39,752 nt of DNA from an uncultured bacterium (GTDB lineage Bacteria; Cyanobacteriota; Vampirovibrionia; Gastranaerophilales; Gastranaerophilaceae), in the NCBI GenBank assembly GCA_949293185.1, contig CASFCQ010000011.1, forward strand, positions 1-39,752, in the 5' to 3' direction. Below, piece after piece: positions 22,569 through 31,485 of the stretch. Position 1 is the stretch's first letter. Every line of letters starts with the position of its first letter. The position numbers and the translations under genes were made by a program. Under the pieces are notes generated by a model. It did no database searches, was not told the origin of the DNA, and saw only the letters and a list, made by a program, of their open reading frames with translations.

Positions 22569-25181
22569 ATGAAAAATTATAAGATTATATTTATTTTATT
22601 TTTAGTATTTTTAATCCAATCTCAAGTTTTTGCAAATGATATAAATATATCCACATTTCAGCAGTTGATTAACACAGAAGCTAAAGACGGAGATGTCTTT
22701 ATTTTTAGTAATAATTTAAGCTCAGATGAAACAATCGGGCGTCATTTTGAAGGATATAATGTGACTTTTGACGGAAACAATTACTATATAAACGGCAATG
22801 ATGACTTTGGCGGTTTTGTTTTGACTCAGGACAGTACATTTAACGATGTAGGGATAAGAAATTGTAAAGGTCAATATTATCAAGGTTCAACATTTGCCGG
22901 TGCAATATTTAATGACGGTGGACATACAGATATTCACAATTCAACATTTAGCGAAAACTTTGTTGATGCGGCAGGACAAAATTTTGGTGTAGCAGGTGCA
23001 TTATACAACTTAAGCGGCGGCAGTGTTGACATTGATTCTACGGTTTTTGAAAAAAATTATACTTACGGAGCATCTTCCTATGGCGGTGCAATAGCCAACG
23101 GATATAGAGACAGCGTCTATGTTGCAAGTATGACAATCAACAACTCGACCTTTATAGATAACTATGCATACGGCACAGTTGTTCCCCATGGCGGAGCTAT
23201 TTTTAATAACGGTAATATAACAATCAATAATACAAGCTTTAAAAATAACAATGTACTGGGTGACAATGCAATGCTTGTATATGGAGGCGCTTTATATAAC
23301 GTAGGCACAATGACCATAGACGGTGCAAATTTTGAAAACAATGCAGCCGATGGCTCTTCTACAGCTCCTGCTGTCGGCGGTGCAATATATAACAATGCAG
23401 ACTTAACAGTAAACAATTCCGTTTTCAGAAATAACACGGTAAAGTCATCTTACTATGCAGACGGGGCAGCTATATATAATGATACAAACGGAAACACTAA
23501 AATAATGAACTCTCTTTTAGAAAACAACCGTGTTGATTCTTCTGCTGCAATATCTGATGGCGGTGCTGTTTATAATCAGGGCCGGCTCTCAATAGAAAAC
23601 TCAACATTAAAAGATAATTATGATAAAAACGGAGAACTAAACGACATACACAACACTGACAGCGGGGTTGTTGAATTTAACGGAAGCGGAACTACAAATA
23701 TTTTAAGCGGCATAAACGGCAGCGGCACTGTCAGCAAAAACGACAGCGGAGTACTAAATCTCGGCGGAAAAAACGACAATTATACCGGTACTTTTAATCT
23801 CACGGGCGGAACAGTCAATTTGTTAGCAAACAGCAGCTATTTTAATGCCCAGAACACAAATTTTTCTAATAACGTTAATTTTAATATGGTTAACAATGAA
23901 ATTAACAATGTTAATTTTCACAATTTGAGCTTAAACGGAACAACAAATATTTATGCGGATGTTAACTTTAACACAAAAACAATGGATACCATATCAGCTG
24001 ATTCGCTGAGCGGCAGCGGTGATTTGTTTGTTCGTAATCTTGCTCTGCACGGGGCACCTGAGGGAAAAGAAATATCTATACCTTTTACTGACAGTATTTT
24101 AAAAGATTCCGTTAAATATACTCCGTCAACCCTGCATACTTCTATATATGATTACAGAGCCAGCTATGATTCGTCTAACGGATATTTTAATTTTACAAGA
24201 GGCGGATTTAATTCCGCTATACTGGCAGCTCCTATTGCCGCCCAGCTTGCAGGTTATCTTACACAGATTGATACTTACCGTAATATATTTGCAAATCTTG
24301 ATATGGTTATGATTTCCCCGCCTGATGTTAAAACATCTTATAATTTCTGTAATAAATTAGTAACTTCTGACAAAAATTTTACCTACTCTCCTTTTTTAAT
24401 GCCTGAACAAAGAACAGGCATCTGGTTTAAACCGTATTCTACTTTTGAAAACGTATCCTTAAGAAGAGGACCTGATGTTTCTAACGTTAGTTACGGAAGC
24501 CTTGTGGGAGCTGAAAGCGGATTAAAAAAGCTTAAAAAAAACGGCTGGTATGCTTTATATGGAGCATATGCGGCTTATAACGGTTCACATCAAGCCTGGC
24601 AGGACAACAGTATATATAATAACGGCGGATTAATCGGACTGGATACAGTTTTTTATAAAGGAAAGTTGTTTTCAGCCTGGACAGCGAACATAGGGGCAAC
24701 TTCCGCCGAAGCTTCCACAAATACTGGGAATGATAATTTTTCTATGTTGAACACAGGTATTGCGCAGATGACAGGCTATAATTTTGAAACCTTTAAACGG
24801 AGGCTTATTATACAGCCGGCTTTTCTTGCATCGTATTCTTTCATTAATACATTCAACTACACAACATCTTCCGGTGTTCATATAAACGCATCTCCTTTGC
24901 ATGCTTTACAGCTTGAGCCGCGAATAAAATTCATAGGCAATTTTAAAGACTATTTACAGCCGTATATTGCTGTTTCTATGGTATGGAATGTCATTGACCA
25001 CGCAAAATTTCAGGCAAATGACATTTATCTGCCAAATATTTCCGTTGAACCGTTTGTTCAATACGGAGCAGGCATTCAAAAAAGATGGGGGGATAGATTT
25101 ACCGGCTTTTTTGAAACAATGATACGCAACGGCGGACGCAATGGCATAGCTCTGATGTTCGGGATAAGAATAAGTATTTAA
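22569..25181 (+). CDS. autotransporter with Pmp-like repeat passenger
   Basis: The 870-residue protein has a signal peptide (MKNYKIIFILFLVFLIQSQ, cleavage after VFA). The passenger (about residues 25-440) has repeats of 'GGAIYN/GGALYN' followed by a 'NNSTFxxN' or 'NFENN' type unit every 35-45 residues, the pattern of chlamydial polymorphic membrane proteins and pectate-lyase-like beta-helices. The C-terminal 260 residues, starting near 'GIWFKPYSTFENV', are an autotransporter beta-barrel. It ends in 'LMFGIRISI' and not in Phe or Trp, which is unusual. It should be exposed on the cell surface as an adhesin. There is no ribosome site next to the ATG. Its last 4 bases overlap queH. Confidence 0.85.
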   Translation: MKNYKIIFILFLVFLIQSQVFANDINISTFQQLINTEAKDGDVFIFSNNLSSDETIGRHFEGYNVTFDGNNYYINGNDDFGGFVLTQDSTFNDVGIRNCKGQYYQGSTFAGAIFNDGGHTDIHNSTFSENFVDAAGQNFGVAGALYNLSGGSVDIDSTVFEKNYTYGASSYGGAIANGYRDSVYVASMTINNSTFIDNYAYGTVVPHGGAIFNNGNITINNTSFKNNNVLGDNAMLVYGGALYNVGTMTIDGANFENNAADGSSTAPAVGGAIYNNADLTVNNSVFRNNTVKSSYYADGAAIYNDTNGNTKIMNSLLENNRVDSSAAISDGGAVYNQGRLSIENSTLKDNYDKNGELNDIHNTDSGVVEFNGSGTTNILSGINGSGTVSKNDSGVLNLGGKNDNYTGTFNLTGGTVNLLANSSYFNAQNTNFSNNVNFNMVNNEINNVNFHNLSLNGTTNIYADVNFNTKTMDTISADSLSGSGDLFVRNLALHGAPEGKEISIPFTDSILKDSVKYTPSTLHTSIYDYRASYDSSNGYFNFTRGGFNSAILAAPIAAQLAGYLTQIDTYRNIFANLDMVMISPPDVKTSYNFCNKLVTSDKNFTYSPFLMPEQRTGIWFKPYSTFENVSLRRGPDVSNVSYGSLVGAESGLKKLKKNGWYALYGAYAAYNGSHQAWQDNSIYNNGGLIGLDTVFYKGKLFSAWTANIGATSAEASTNTGNDNFSMLNTGIAQMTGYNFETFKRRLIIQPAFLASYSFINTFNYTTSSGVHINASPLHALQLEPRIKFIGNFKDYLQPYIAVSMVWNVIDHAKFQANDIYLPNISVEPFVQYGAGIQKRWGDRFTGFFETMIRNGGRNGIALMFGIRISI

Positions 25182-25738
25182 GATTTTCTTATACTAAACT
25201 CGCAACCGCAGTATTGTTGACGGTAAAAATTATTTTCTTTTGCCAGCTGCATAGTTTTTAAAAAACCATTTTGCTTTTTAAAATCCACAGCCAAAAATTT
25301 AACCCCGTATTTTTCTGCAGCGTTGTTTCCGGCTGTGAAAACATTTTTTGATACTTTATGCGGGCTGACGGTTAGTGTTGTTGTAAAAAACTCAATACCG
25401 GACTCTTTGGCCTTTTGAGCTGCCCTGTCCAGACGGAATTCGAAGCATTTGTTACATCTTGCACCTTTTTCCGGCTCATTCTCCAGCCCGGATATGTATA
25501 CGCGCCATCTGTCTGTATCATAATCCCCTATAGAATACTCGTATCCCTTTTCCTCGCAATAGCGAATCAATTCATCCCGGCGTCTAAGATATTCCATTTC
25601 GGGATAGATATTAGGATTATAAAACCAGACTACGGGTTCGTAGCCTGATTTGTCAAGGGTTTTAAGCATTTCTACTGGATATGCCATACAAACGGCACAG
25701 CAGGCATGCAGCAATATTTTGGGTCTATTATCTTTCAA
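25178..25738 (-). CDS. queH: epoxyqueuosine reductase QueH
   Basis: The 186-residue protein is of the QueH (formerly DUF208) family, which reduces epoxyqueuosine to queuosine in tRNA and replaces the cobalamin enzyme QueG in many anaerobes. The cysteines that bind [4Fe-4S] and iron are visible: HACC near the start (C13, C14), RCNKC in the middle and YCGC at the end. The PVVWFYNPNIYP and LRRRDELIRYC stretches are usual. It starts 11 bases inside the end of the VKOR-DsbA gene and overlaps the autotransporter tail by 4 bases, so it is tightly packed. Confidence 0.88.
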   Translation of the reverse strand: MKDNRPKILLHACCAVCMAYPVEMLKTLDKSGYEPVVWFYNPNIYPEMEYLRRRDELIRYCEEKGYEYSIGDYDTDRWRVYISGLENEPEKGARCNKCFEFRLDRAAQKAKESGIEFFTTTLTVSPHKVSKNVFTAGNNAAEKYGVKFLAVDFKKQNGFLKTMQLAKENNFYRQQYCGCEFSIRKS

Positions 25739-26924
25739 CAGCCCCTGCCTTTATAAGTTTTGCTTTTAATTCTTCATACGGCATAACCCCTACATGGGTT
25801 TCCATATTCAGTCTTATTGCGGGAGTTCCGTCTATACCGATTTTTATTGCCTCATCAATTTCTTTTTTAAGCTCATTTTTAACCTTATCACTGTTAACAT
25901 CAGCTTTCAGTTTTTCTAAATCAAGCCCTTTGATTTCTTTTGCGGCTGCAAGCACATCTGCCTCATCAACAAATTCTTTATCAAAAAGCAGATTATTCAT
26001 ATCCCAGTATTTTCCCTGCAAACCCGCAGCAATAGCATATCTTGAAAGCATACAAGAACCAGGATGCATTTGCTGTTTCATCATCGGATTGCATTCCATA
26101 TCCAGCGGCACATTATGATGTACAACTTTAAGATTTTTTAATTCACTCACAGCTCTGTGCATCATAGTATTAAGCACAAAACAGAACGGACATTGATAGT
26201 CAGTGTATTCGTGGACAACAACAGTAGCCTTTTCATCGCCGAGGACATTGCCGCTTACGCTTCCGTAATCACCGGCTTTTTTAGAAAATTCTTTCTGCAT
26301 TTTTACCTGAGGTGCAAGCACATCACTGACCGTTGTATATGATAATAATCCGATAGCCGCAATTACAAGTACACTAAACAAGATAGCATATCTTTTTACT
26401 TTTAATCCGTCTATCAAGTCTTTAACACTAATAACAATAACAGACCAAAGATTTTCGCCTTTTGGTTTTGCTATTATTGCAAGCAGCAGATTTAGAAAAT
26501 ATGTAAAAAAGCATAATATACAAATTTTTTGAATCTCAAATACGGAAAGACATGCCAGAGAGATTGAAATTAAAAATGCAATTTCGCCAAGAGCACACAT
26601 ATAGGCTTCGGGATTTTTAAAAACATCGAAATATGCAAAAATTCTAAAGCCTTTAATCTCTATATTTTTAATCTTATCCACATATGAGAAAAACAGGAAC
26701 ACAAAGTATAAAAACAGTCCCCAGAATGCCAGAGGTATACCAAAGAACTGTGAATGCGAAGTCTTGGCAACACCGTCGCAATCTATAAGTTCATTTATTG
26801 AACAAAAGCTCGGGAGTGCATAAGGGTTAAAATTAGCATCCCAGTATATCAATGCAAGTTTTAAAGAAGTAAGAAAACCGATTATAGCAACTACAGTTAA
26901 TGCTATTCTCTTTGCCAGATTCAT
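25728..26924 (-). CDS. VKOR-DsbA fusion for disulfide bond formation
   Basis: The 398-residue inner-membrane protein joins a vitamin K epoxide reductase domain (about 1-160; cysteine pair C41/C49 in a periplasmic loop and C135-XX-C138 in a helix) to one further membrane helix (about 178-197) and a DsbA-like thioredoxin domain with the active site CPFC (C245, C248) and a cis-Pro GTPA near 370. The VKOR part passes electrons to quinone and reoxidises the attached thioredoxin, which makes disulfides in periplasmic proteins. Such fusions are known in cyanobacteria. The gene begins 2 bases after the O-antigen ligase-like gene. Confidence 0.9.
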   Translation of the reverse strand: MNLAKRIALTVVAIIGFLTSLKLALIYWDANFNPYALPSFCSINELIDCDGVAKTSHSQFFGIPLAFWGLFLYFVFLFFSYVDKIKNIEIKGFRIFAYFDVFKNPEAYMCALGEIAFLISISLACLSVFEIQKICILCFFTYFLNLLLAIIAKPKGENLWSVIVISVKDLIDGLKVKRYAILFSVLVIAAIGLLSYTTVSDVLAPQVKMQKEFSKKAGDYGSVSGNVLGDEKATVVVHEYTDYQCPFCFVLNTMMHRAVSELKNLKVVHHNVPLDMECNPMMKQQMHPGSCMLSRYAIAAGLQGKYWDMNNLLFDKEFVDEADVLAAAKEIKGLDLEKLKADVNSDKVKNELKKEIDEAIKIGIDGTPAIRLNMETHVGVMPYEELKAKLIKAGAVER

Positions 26925-26926
26925 TT

Positions 26927-28312
26927 TTATACCTCGTTATTCTCAATTAATCTTTTATTAACAACAGATGACGCCATAGCAATCATAGTCCAGAAAACAA
27001 ATTGCACCTGCGGTCTAAAGTATATTGTATCAAACATTCCGTGCATCATCACACCCAGAACTGTTAATATTGCTGCACAAACTATTACCTTATCGGCTAA
27101 GCTGTTTGTACTATCATTGTTTGTTATAAATTTGTAACCATCATAAATAAACCATAACAAGAAAACCACAAAGGCAATCAATGCAAAGATTCCGGCTTCA
27201 ACAGCAATCTCTAACGGCACGGAATAAGTGCTCAATGCATCGTAACCTGTCAGCATATAAAGTCCGTATATCTCGCGGAAAGTCTGATTGCCGGCACCTA
27301 TCCCCAGCAGCCAGTTGTCGCAAAACATCTGCCAGGAGGAATGATAAACATTCATTCTGAATGAAGTTGAAGAATCTCCTCTTAAAATAAATATAGACAA
27401 AATTCTTTTAGTTATCTTAGGCACTGCAATAAGAAGCAGCACAAAAGCGCCGCACAACGCAGCAACTACCTTATGCCATATGGATTTTAATTTTTCCTGT
27501 GTTTTAAAATCAGTATTTATGACTATTGTCACAAGAACTATAAGACCTGCAACAATAGCGCCCAGCCCCAAATATGCACCCCTTGAACCTGTTACAAATA
27601 CGGCAAGAGCAGAAATTAAAAACGCAGCAACTGAAATCAACAGAGATTTGTAGTGCTTTTTTACAAGCATTAATGCTGCAGTCCCGATAATACAAGGAAT
27701 GGAACAAACAAGATAACCGCCGAGCAGATTGGGATTATACGGCTTTAATGTTCCGTATGCACGAGCGATTGCATCTTCGGGATTTATATACCTTGAATCC
27801 TGCCAGGTAGAAATTTGTTCAACGCCGGCGCAATTTTGCACAAGAGCAATTACCCCTTCCATACAGCACAGAGAGGAAATCAGTAAAAATACATATTTTA
27901 TCTTACTCTGATTTGTTTGAAAATAATTTGCCGCACAGAAATAATAAAAAATATAAATAACTGTTTTTAAAAAGCCGTGGATACTCTGCGGAAGTAACGT
28001 TGAATTTATTGTACTTATCAGGCATATAATAAAATATACACTAAGCGCTGCATCAAACCCTGTCATAACGACTTTTGCACCGCGTTTTGTATGCAATTTT
28101 ACAAGAGTGAGCAGCACTATTGCTATCGCAAAAACAGCTATATGCTCGCTGGGCATAAATGACGATACAAAGAGGGTTAAGCCGATAAATAACAGAATTA
28201 TCTCATCTATCTTCTCCAATATCCGGCTATTACTAACGACATTCTCTAATTTATTTTGAAAAAAAGAGTAATATCTGTTCTTTAACTCCAGTAATTTACT
28301 TTCTATTATCAT
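26927..28312 (-). CDS. O-antigen ligase (WaaL)-like membrane protein
   Basis: The 461-residue protein has about 11 hydrophobic helices and the long periplasmic loop of the O-antigen ligase/Wzy superfamily, with GSRGAYLGLGAI (the conserved Arg/Gly motif) and the WLLGIGAGNQTFREIYG stretch before the loop. It joins O-antigen to lipid A core or polymerises sugar repeats at the periplasmic face. Start is ATG at 28310-28312 with a weak ribosome site, directly after the DUF4330-like gene. It is in an operon with heptose kinase, which supports a lipopolysaccharide role. Whether it ligates or polymerises cannot be told here. Confidence 0.8.
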   Translation of the reverse strand: MIIESKLLELKNRYYSFFQNKLENVVSNSRILEKIDEIILLFIGLTLFVSSFMPSEHIAVFAIAIVLLTLVKLHTKRGAKVVMTGFDAALSVYFIICLISTINSTLLPQSIHGFLKTVIYIFYYFCAANYFQTNQSKIKYVFLLISSLCCMEGVIALVQNCAGVEQISTWQDSRYINPEDAIARAYGTLKPYNPNLLGGYLVCSIPCIIGTAALMLVKKHYKSLLISVAAFLISALAVFVTGSRGAYLGLGAIVAGLIVLVTIVINTDFKTQEKLKSIWHKVVAALCGAFVLLLIAVPKITKRILSIFILRGDSSTSFRMNVYHSSWQMFCDNWLLGIGAGNQTFREIYGLYMLTGYDALSTYSVPLEIAVEAGIFALIAFVVFLLWFIYDGYKFITNNDSTNSLADKVIVCAAILTVLGVMMHGMFDTIYFRPQVQFVFWTMIAMASSVVNKRLIENNEV

Positions 28313-28331
28313 TTTTATTCACTTTTTATTG

Positions 28332-28961
28332 TTATTTCTTTTTTACTGTTTCTTTTGGCTGAGCCTGTTCTTTAATTTCCGGCGCAGCTGCTTTGTCTTT
28401 ATCTTTTTCAGCTTTTTGTGTTCTTTTGGCATCCATAAGCATTTGCTTGATAATAGCCATATCTTCATCACTCAAAATTCTTACGTTAACAATTGTTCCG
28501 CCGAACCTGTAATCAAACCCTTCTAAAACTATCGGCAAGCCCATTTTTAACTTGTTGCCGCCTACAACAGGTCCGTCTTTTGTGATTTTGGCATCATCGA
28601 TAAGTGTAACAACAAAATCATACTGATAAGGTGCAGAAAAATCGTTTACAACAATAAACGGCTGTTCCGGATCATCAGCAGGCAGCATGATTTTTTTCGG
28701 CTGGTAAACATAATCAATTATCTGTAATTTTGTATACGGAACGTTTCTTATTGTAATAAAAGTTTCATCACCGACTTTAAAAGGTGCTTCGGATTTTGTA
28801 AAAGAAACTCCTCTCATCATAACCTGAAAAGCAACTTTTTTATTTGCTTCTACAGGAGATTTAGAAAATTTATTTTTATGCATAAGCACCAGCACAAACA
28901 CAATTGCCAGCACAATAACAGCTGCAATAAGCACATAATCAAATGGTTTAAGTTTTTTCAT
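28332..28961 (-). CDS. membrane-anchored DUF4330-like protein
   Basis: The 209-residue protein has one N-terminal helix (YVLIAAVIVLAIVFVLVLM) and a periplasmic beta-rich part, with VGGNKLKMGLPIVLEG followed by FGGTIVNVRI, a pattern like that of DUF4330. The last 45 residues are Lys/Ala/Glu-rich and low-complexity. The function of DUF4330 is unknown; its place between heptose kinase and O-antigen ligase genes suggests an envelope role. AAGGAG is well placed before the ATG. Confidence 0.55.
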   Translation of the reverse strand: MKKLKPFDYVLIAAVIVLAIVFVLVLMHKNKFSKSPVEANKKVAFQVMMRGVSFTKSEAPFKVGDETFITIRNVPYTKLQIIDYVYQPKKIMLPADDPEQPFIVVNDFSAPYQYDFVVTLIDDAKITKDGPVVGGNKLKMGLPIVLEGFDYRFGGTIVNVRILSDEDMAIIKQMLMDAKRTQKAEKDKDKAAAPEIKEQAQPKETVKKK

Positions 28962-29024
28962 CCGTAACTCCTTATTCTCTCAGTGATTTAATATTTTTCA
29001 ATATAAACATAAAATTAATATGTT

Positions 29025-30086
29025 TTATGCTTTAATAGTATAATTGTCCATATCTAATTTGTTCAAGTTTTTTAAGATTTCTTCAATTGAAGTTGTTGCG
29101 CAGCCAAATGACCGGATTACAATACTTGCCGCGATATTACCGATAATAGCGGCATATTTCGGCTCTGCTCCGGCAGCCAGTGCTAATGTAAATGAAGCAA
29201 CTACAGTATCTCCTGCACCTGTAACATCAAATACACTTGTTTTATTAAATACAGGAACGTCAGTATGTTCAGTTTTGCCTTTTTCAAATACAGCCATACC
29301 TTCCGCACCTCTTGTTAAAAGCAAAACCTGCGCATCCGTTAACGCTAAAATATCCGCACCCGCAGAGTTAAGTGTTTTCTTGTCTCTTATAAAATAGCCT
29401 ACAGCCTTTTCACTATCGGGCTGGTTTGGAGTAAGAGCATATACACCTTTGTAGCGGTACATATCTTTTTGAACATCGGCAACAAGAATTTTTCCGTGCT
29501 TTTTACAAATTGCAACAGTAGCCTGTATAAGCCTGTCAGTAAGAAGACCGCAGTTGTAATCGGAAAGTATTACCGCGTCATGCAAAGGAACTGCTTTTTC
29601 TATATTTTTAATAAGTTCATCCTCAACTTCAGGACTCGGAGCTTGCTCATTAAGACGGTCAATCCTCACAACTTGCTGGGTAACGGAATGAAAACTAGAG
29701 CCGGAGATTCTGGATTTTACAGTAGTCGGGCGGCTGTCATCTTTAACCATAAATTCTGTGTTAATTCCTGCTTTTTCAAAAGCCTCAAGCAGCATAGGTC
29801 CATAGTAATCATTTCCGTAGAGTCCGATTGCGGAAACTTTTCCTCCGTTAATTGTCGCAAGGTTATTTGCCGCATTCGCTGCCTGACCTAGTATAATCTT
29901 AGTATTTGAATGTCTCAAAATAAGTACTGGAGCTTCTCTTGAAATCCTTTCGGTTTCTCCGTAAATCATTTCATCAATGCCCATGTCACCTATTATAAGC
30001 ACACGGGGGCTGTTCAATTTTTCTATATAGTTTTTAAGTTTTTGTTTATCAAAATCAAAACTTTCAAAGTTCTGTTCTATTCCCAT
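29025..30086 (-). CDS. rfaE1: D-glycero-beta-D-manno-heptose-7-phosphate kinase (HldE kinase part)
   Basis: The 353-residue PfkB-family kinase has VLIIGDMGIDEMIYG at the start, GQAANAANNLATING for the sugar, and FDVTGAGDTVVA with the catalytic aspartate near the end. It phosphorylates heptose 7-phosphate on the route to ADP-heptose for the inner core of lipopolysaccharide. The C-terminal adenylyltransferase domain of the bifunctional HldE is absent, so a separate partner is needed elsewhere. It is the first gene of the minus-strand envelope operon, with AAGGA before the ATG and a promoter region shared with the divergent gene at 30173. Confidence 0.88.
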   Translation of the reverse strand: MGIEQNFESFDFDKQKLKNYIEKLNSPRVLIIGDMGIDEMIYGETERISREAPVLILRHSNTKIILGQAANAANNLATINGGKVSAIGLYGNDYYGPMLLEAFEKAGINTEFMVKDDSRPTTVKSRISGSSFHSVTQQVVRIDRLNEQAPSPEVEDELIKNIEKAVPLHDAVILSDYNCGLLTDRLIQATVAICKKHGKILVADVQKDMYRYKGVYALTPNQPDSEKAVGYFIRDKKTLNSAGADILALTDAQVLLLTRGAEGMAVFEKGKTEHTDVPVFNKTSVFDVTGAGDTVVASFTLALAAGAEPKYAAIIGNIAASIVIRSFGCATTSIEEILKNLNKLDMDNYTIKA

Positions 30087-30096
30087 AAGTCTATCC

Positions 30097-30125
30097 TTAA
30101 TATTTTAAAATATATGTTGTATAAT
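30097..30125 (+). promoter_or_regulatory. promoter for the gene at 30173
   Basis: TTAATA (30097-30102), a 17-base spacer and TATAAT (30120-30125) lie between the divergent rfaE1 and the unknown gene. AAAGGA at 30155-30160 could serve as ribosome site. Confidence 0.45.
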
Positions 30126-30172
30126 ATAATCAGTTTAGCACAAAAAATAAAAGCAAAGGAATTTACCGGTGT

Positions 30173-30751
30173 ATGCCTGACAAAGACAACGAAATGGATT
30201 TTGACGAAAAAAAAGAAATAGAAAAACTCCAGGCAACAATACGAAGCATGAGTAATTTTTCTGATGACTCGGAAGGTTTTCTTTCGCAAAGTCCGCGTGC
30301 TCTTATGGGTGACAGTGCATTAGGCAGTATTGCGGATTCCGAGCAAAAAGATGATGATGAGTACGATCCTTATGCAATACTGGAAAGACCTGTTGAAAGA
30401 AAAAAAGGTCCGAGAGCTAAAAAATTCGTTGTAATGGTCGATTCCGAAAATGTCGAATTCTTTGACAAAATTCCAATGGAAGAAAGAACAAAACTCTTCA
30501 ATACTTTGCTTTCCGAATACAAAAGCAATCTGGATATCAATAATAAGAAAAAGAAGGCAATTAAATACACGAAACATTTAATTGTTTCTATTTTAACAAT
30601 ATTGATTTCCTTGCCTATTATGTTTATTGTTGTAAAAAAATCAATTCAATTAACAATAAAAAATTATAAAGATGTGCAATACAATTTTGAAAAGCTTTAT
30701 GAAAGTAAAAATCAAAACAGATTTACCGATGTCCATAAGACAATTTATTAA
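30173..30751 (+). CDS. single-span membrane protein of unknown function
   Basis: The 192-residue protein has a long acidic, polar N-terminal part (MPDKDNEMDFDEKKEIEKLQ) that is probably cytoplasmic, a basic middle (ERPVERKKGPRAKKFVVMV), one membrane helix near residues 138-156 (LIVSILTILISLPIMFIVV) and a short C-terminal tail. I do not recognise a domain. It is followed after 9 bases by the RNase H-fold-like gene, so the two are co-transcribed, but nothing else points to a function. Confidence 0.65.
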   Translation: MPDKDNEMDFDEKKEIEKLQATIRSMSNFSDDSEGFLSQSPRALMGDSALGSIADSEQKDDDEYDPYAILERPVERKKGPRAKKFVVMVDSENVEFFDKIPMEERTKLFNTLLSEYKSNLDINNKKKKAIKYTKHLIVSILTILISLPIMFIVVKKSIQLTIKNYKDVQYNFEKLYESKNQNRFTDVHKTIY

Positions 30752-30760
30752 AGGTTTTTA

Positions 30761-31417
30761 ATGATTACTAACAGCAATTTAAAAAAGAATATAAAATTTG
30801 AAAACAAATTATTTTTTGTCGGAATCTCACTGGGTTCAAACTCCACAAATGAAACCGGAGTAGCAATTTTAGACAGAAATTTAAAAATCATTACACTGGA
30901 CAAGCTGTTTTCAATGGAGGATGTAAGATTTTTTCTCAAACGTCTTGTCGGAAAACAAAATGCGATAATAAATATAGCGTTACCTGAAAACCCGCAAATG
31001 CTAAACGCTAAATGGAAACTTATCTCAAGAGAATACCAGCTTATACAAAGCAGCGAACTTATTAACCATGACAGTGACTGGATACAGAGATACTCTCACA
31101 GAGGGTGTGATCATTTTCTTGAACTAAAAGAACAGGGCATAGATATTTTCAGATACGATATTCACGAATTAAAACATGCCTTTGGTTTGTCAGGAATATA
31201 CAAAGACCGCTCACCCGTTGACTGCAAAGCTTTGCAAAGCGCTTTAAAATACAAATTCGGCTTAAGAGAACTTCCGTCCAACATGATACCTGTGTCACAG
31301 CTCGAAGCAATACTGGGTGCATATCTCGGACTCATTATGGCAAGTAATGATACAGAATATAACTGCAAAGTGAAAACACAATATCAGGGAATAGAAGTTA
31401 TCGGAATAGATTTATAA
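30761..31417 (+). CDS. predicted RNase H-fold protein (DUF429-like)
   Basis: The 218-residue protein starts a beta-hairpin with FVGISLGSNSTNETGVAILD, similar to the first strand of RNase H-like folds of the DUF429 family, and ends with SQLEAILGAYLGLI and IEVIGIDL, which also fit. The catalytic acid normally in the first strand (GID) is replaced by Ser (GIS), so activity is uncertain. The AAAGG ribosome site precedes the ATG. No assigned role; it is coupled to the membrane protein gene upstream. Confidence 0.5.
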   Translation: MITNSNLKKNIKFENKLFFVGISLGSNSTNETGVAILDRNLKIITLDKLFSMEDVRFFLKRLVGKQNAIINIALPENPQMLNAKWKLISREYQLIQSSELINHDSDWIQRYSHRGCDHFLELKEQGIDIFRYDIHELKHAFGLSGIYKDRSPVDCKALQSALKYKFGLRELPSNMIPVSQLEAILGAYLGLIMASNDTEYNCKVKTQYQGIEVIGIDL

Positions 31418-31433
31418 AATAATAAAAAAGCTC

Positions 31434-31461
31434 TTTACAAAAAAAAATCAGCATGTATGAT
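31434..31461 (+). promoter_or_regulatory. probable promoter upstream of tRNA-Ala
   Basis: TTTACA (31434-31439), a 16-base spacer and TATGAT (31456-31461) could start a transcript near 31468 that runs through the repeat region into the tRNA gene and stops at 31765. Confidence 0.4.
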
Positions 31462-31485
31462 AATAATTGTCGCTGATACAAGCTG

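Noticed and set aside
22860-23600. DNA tandem repeat or CRISPR-like array in the autotransporter gene
   Set aside because: The repeats are at protein level only, with varied codons and unequal spacing.
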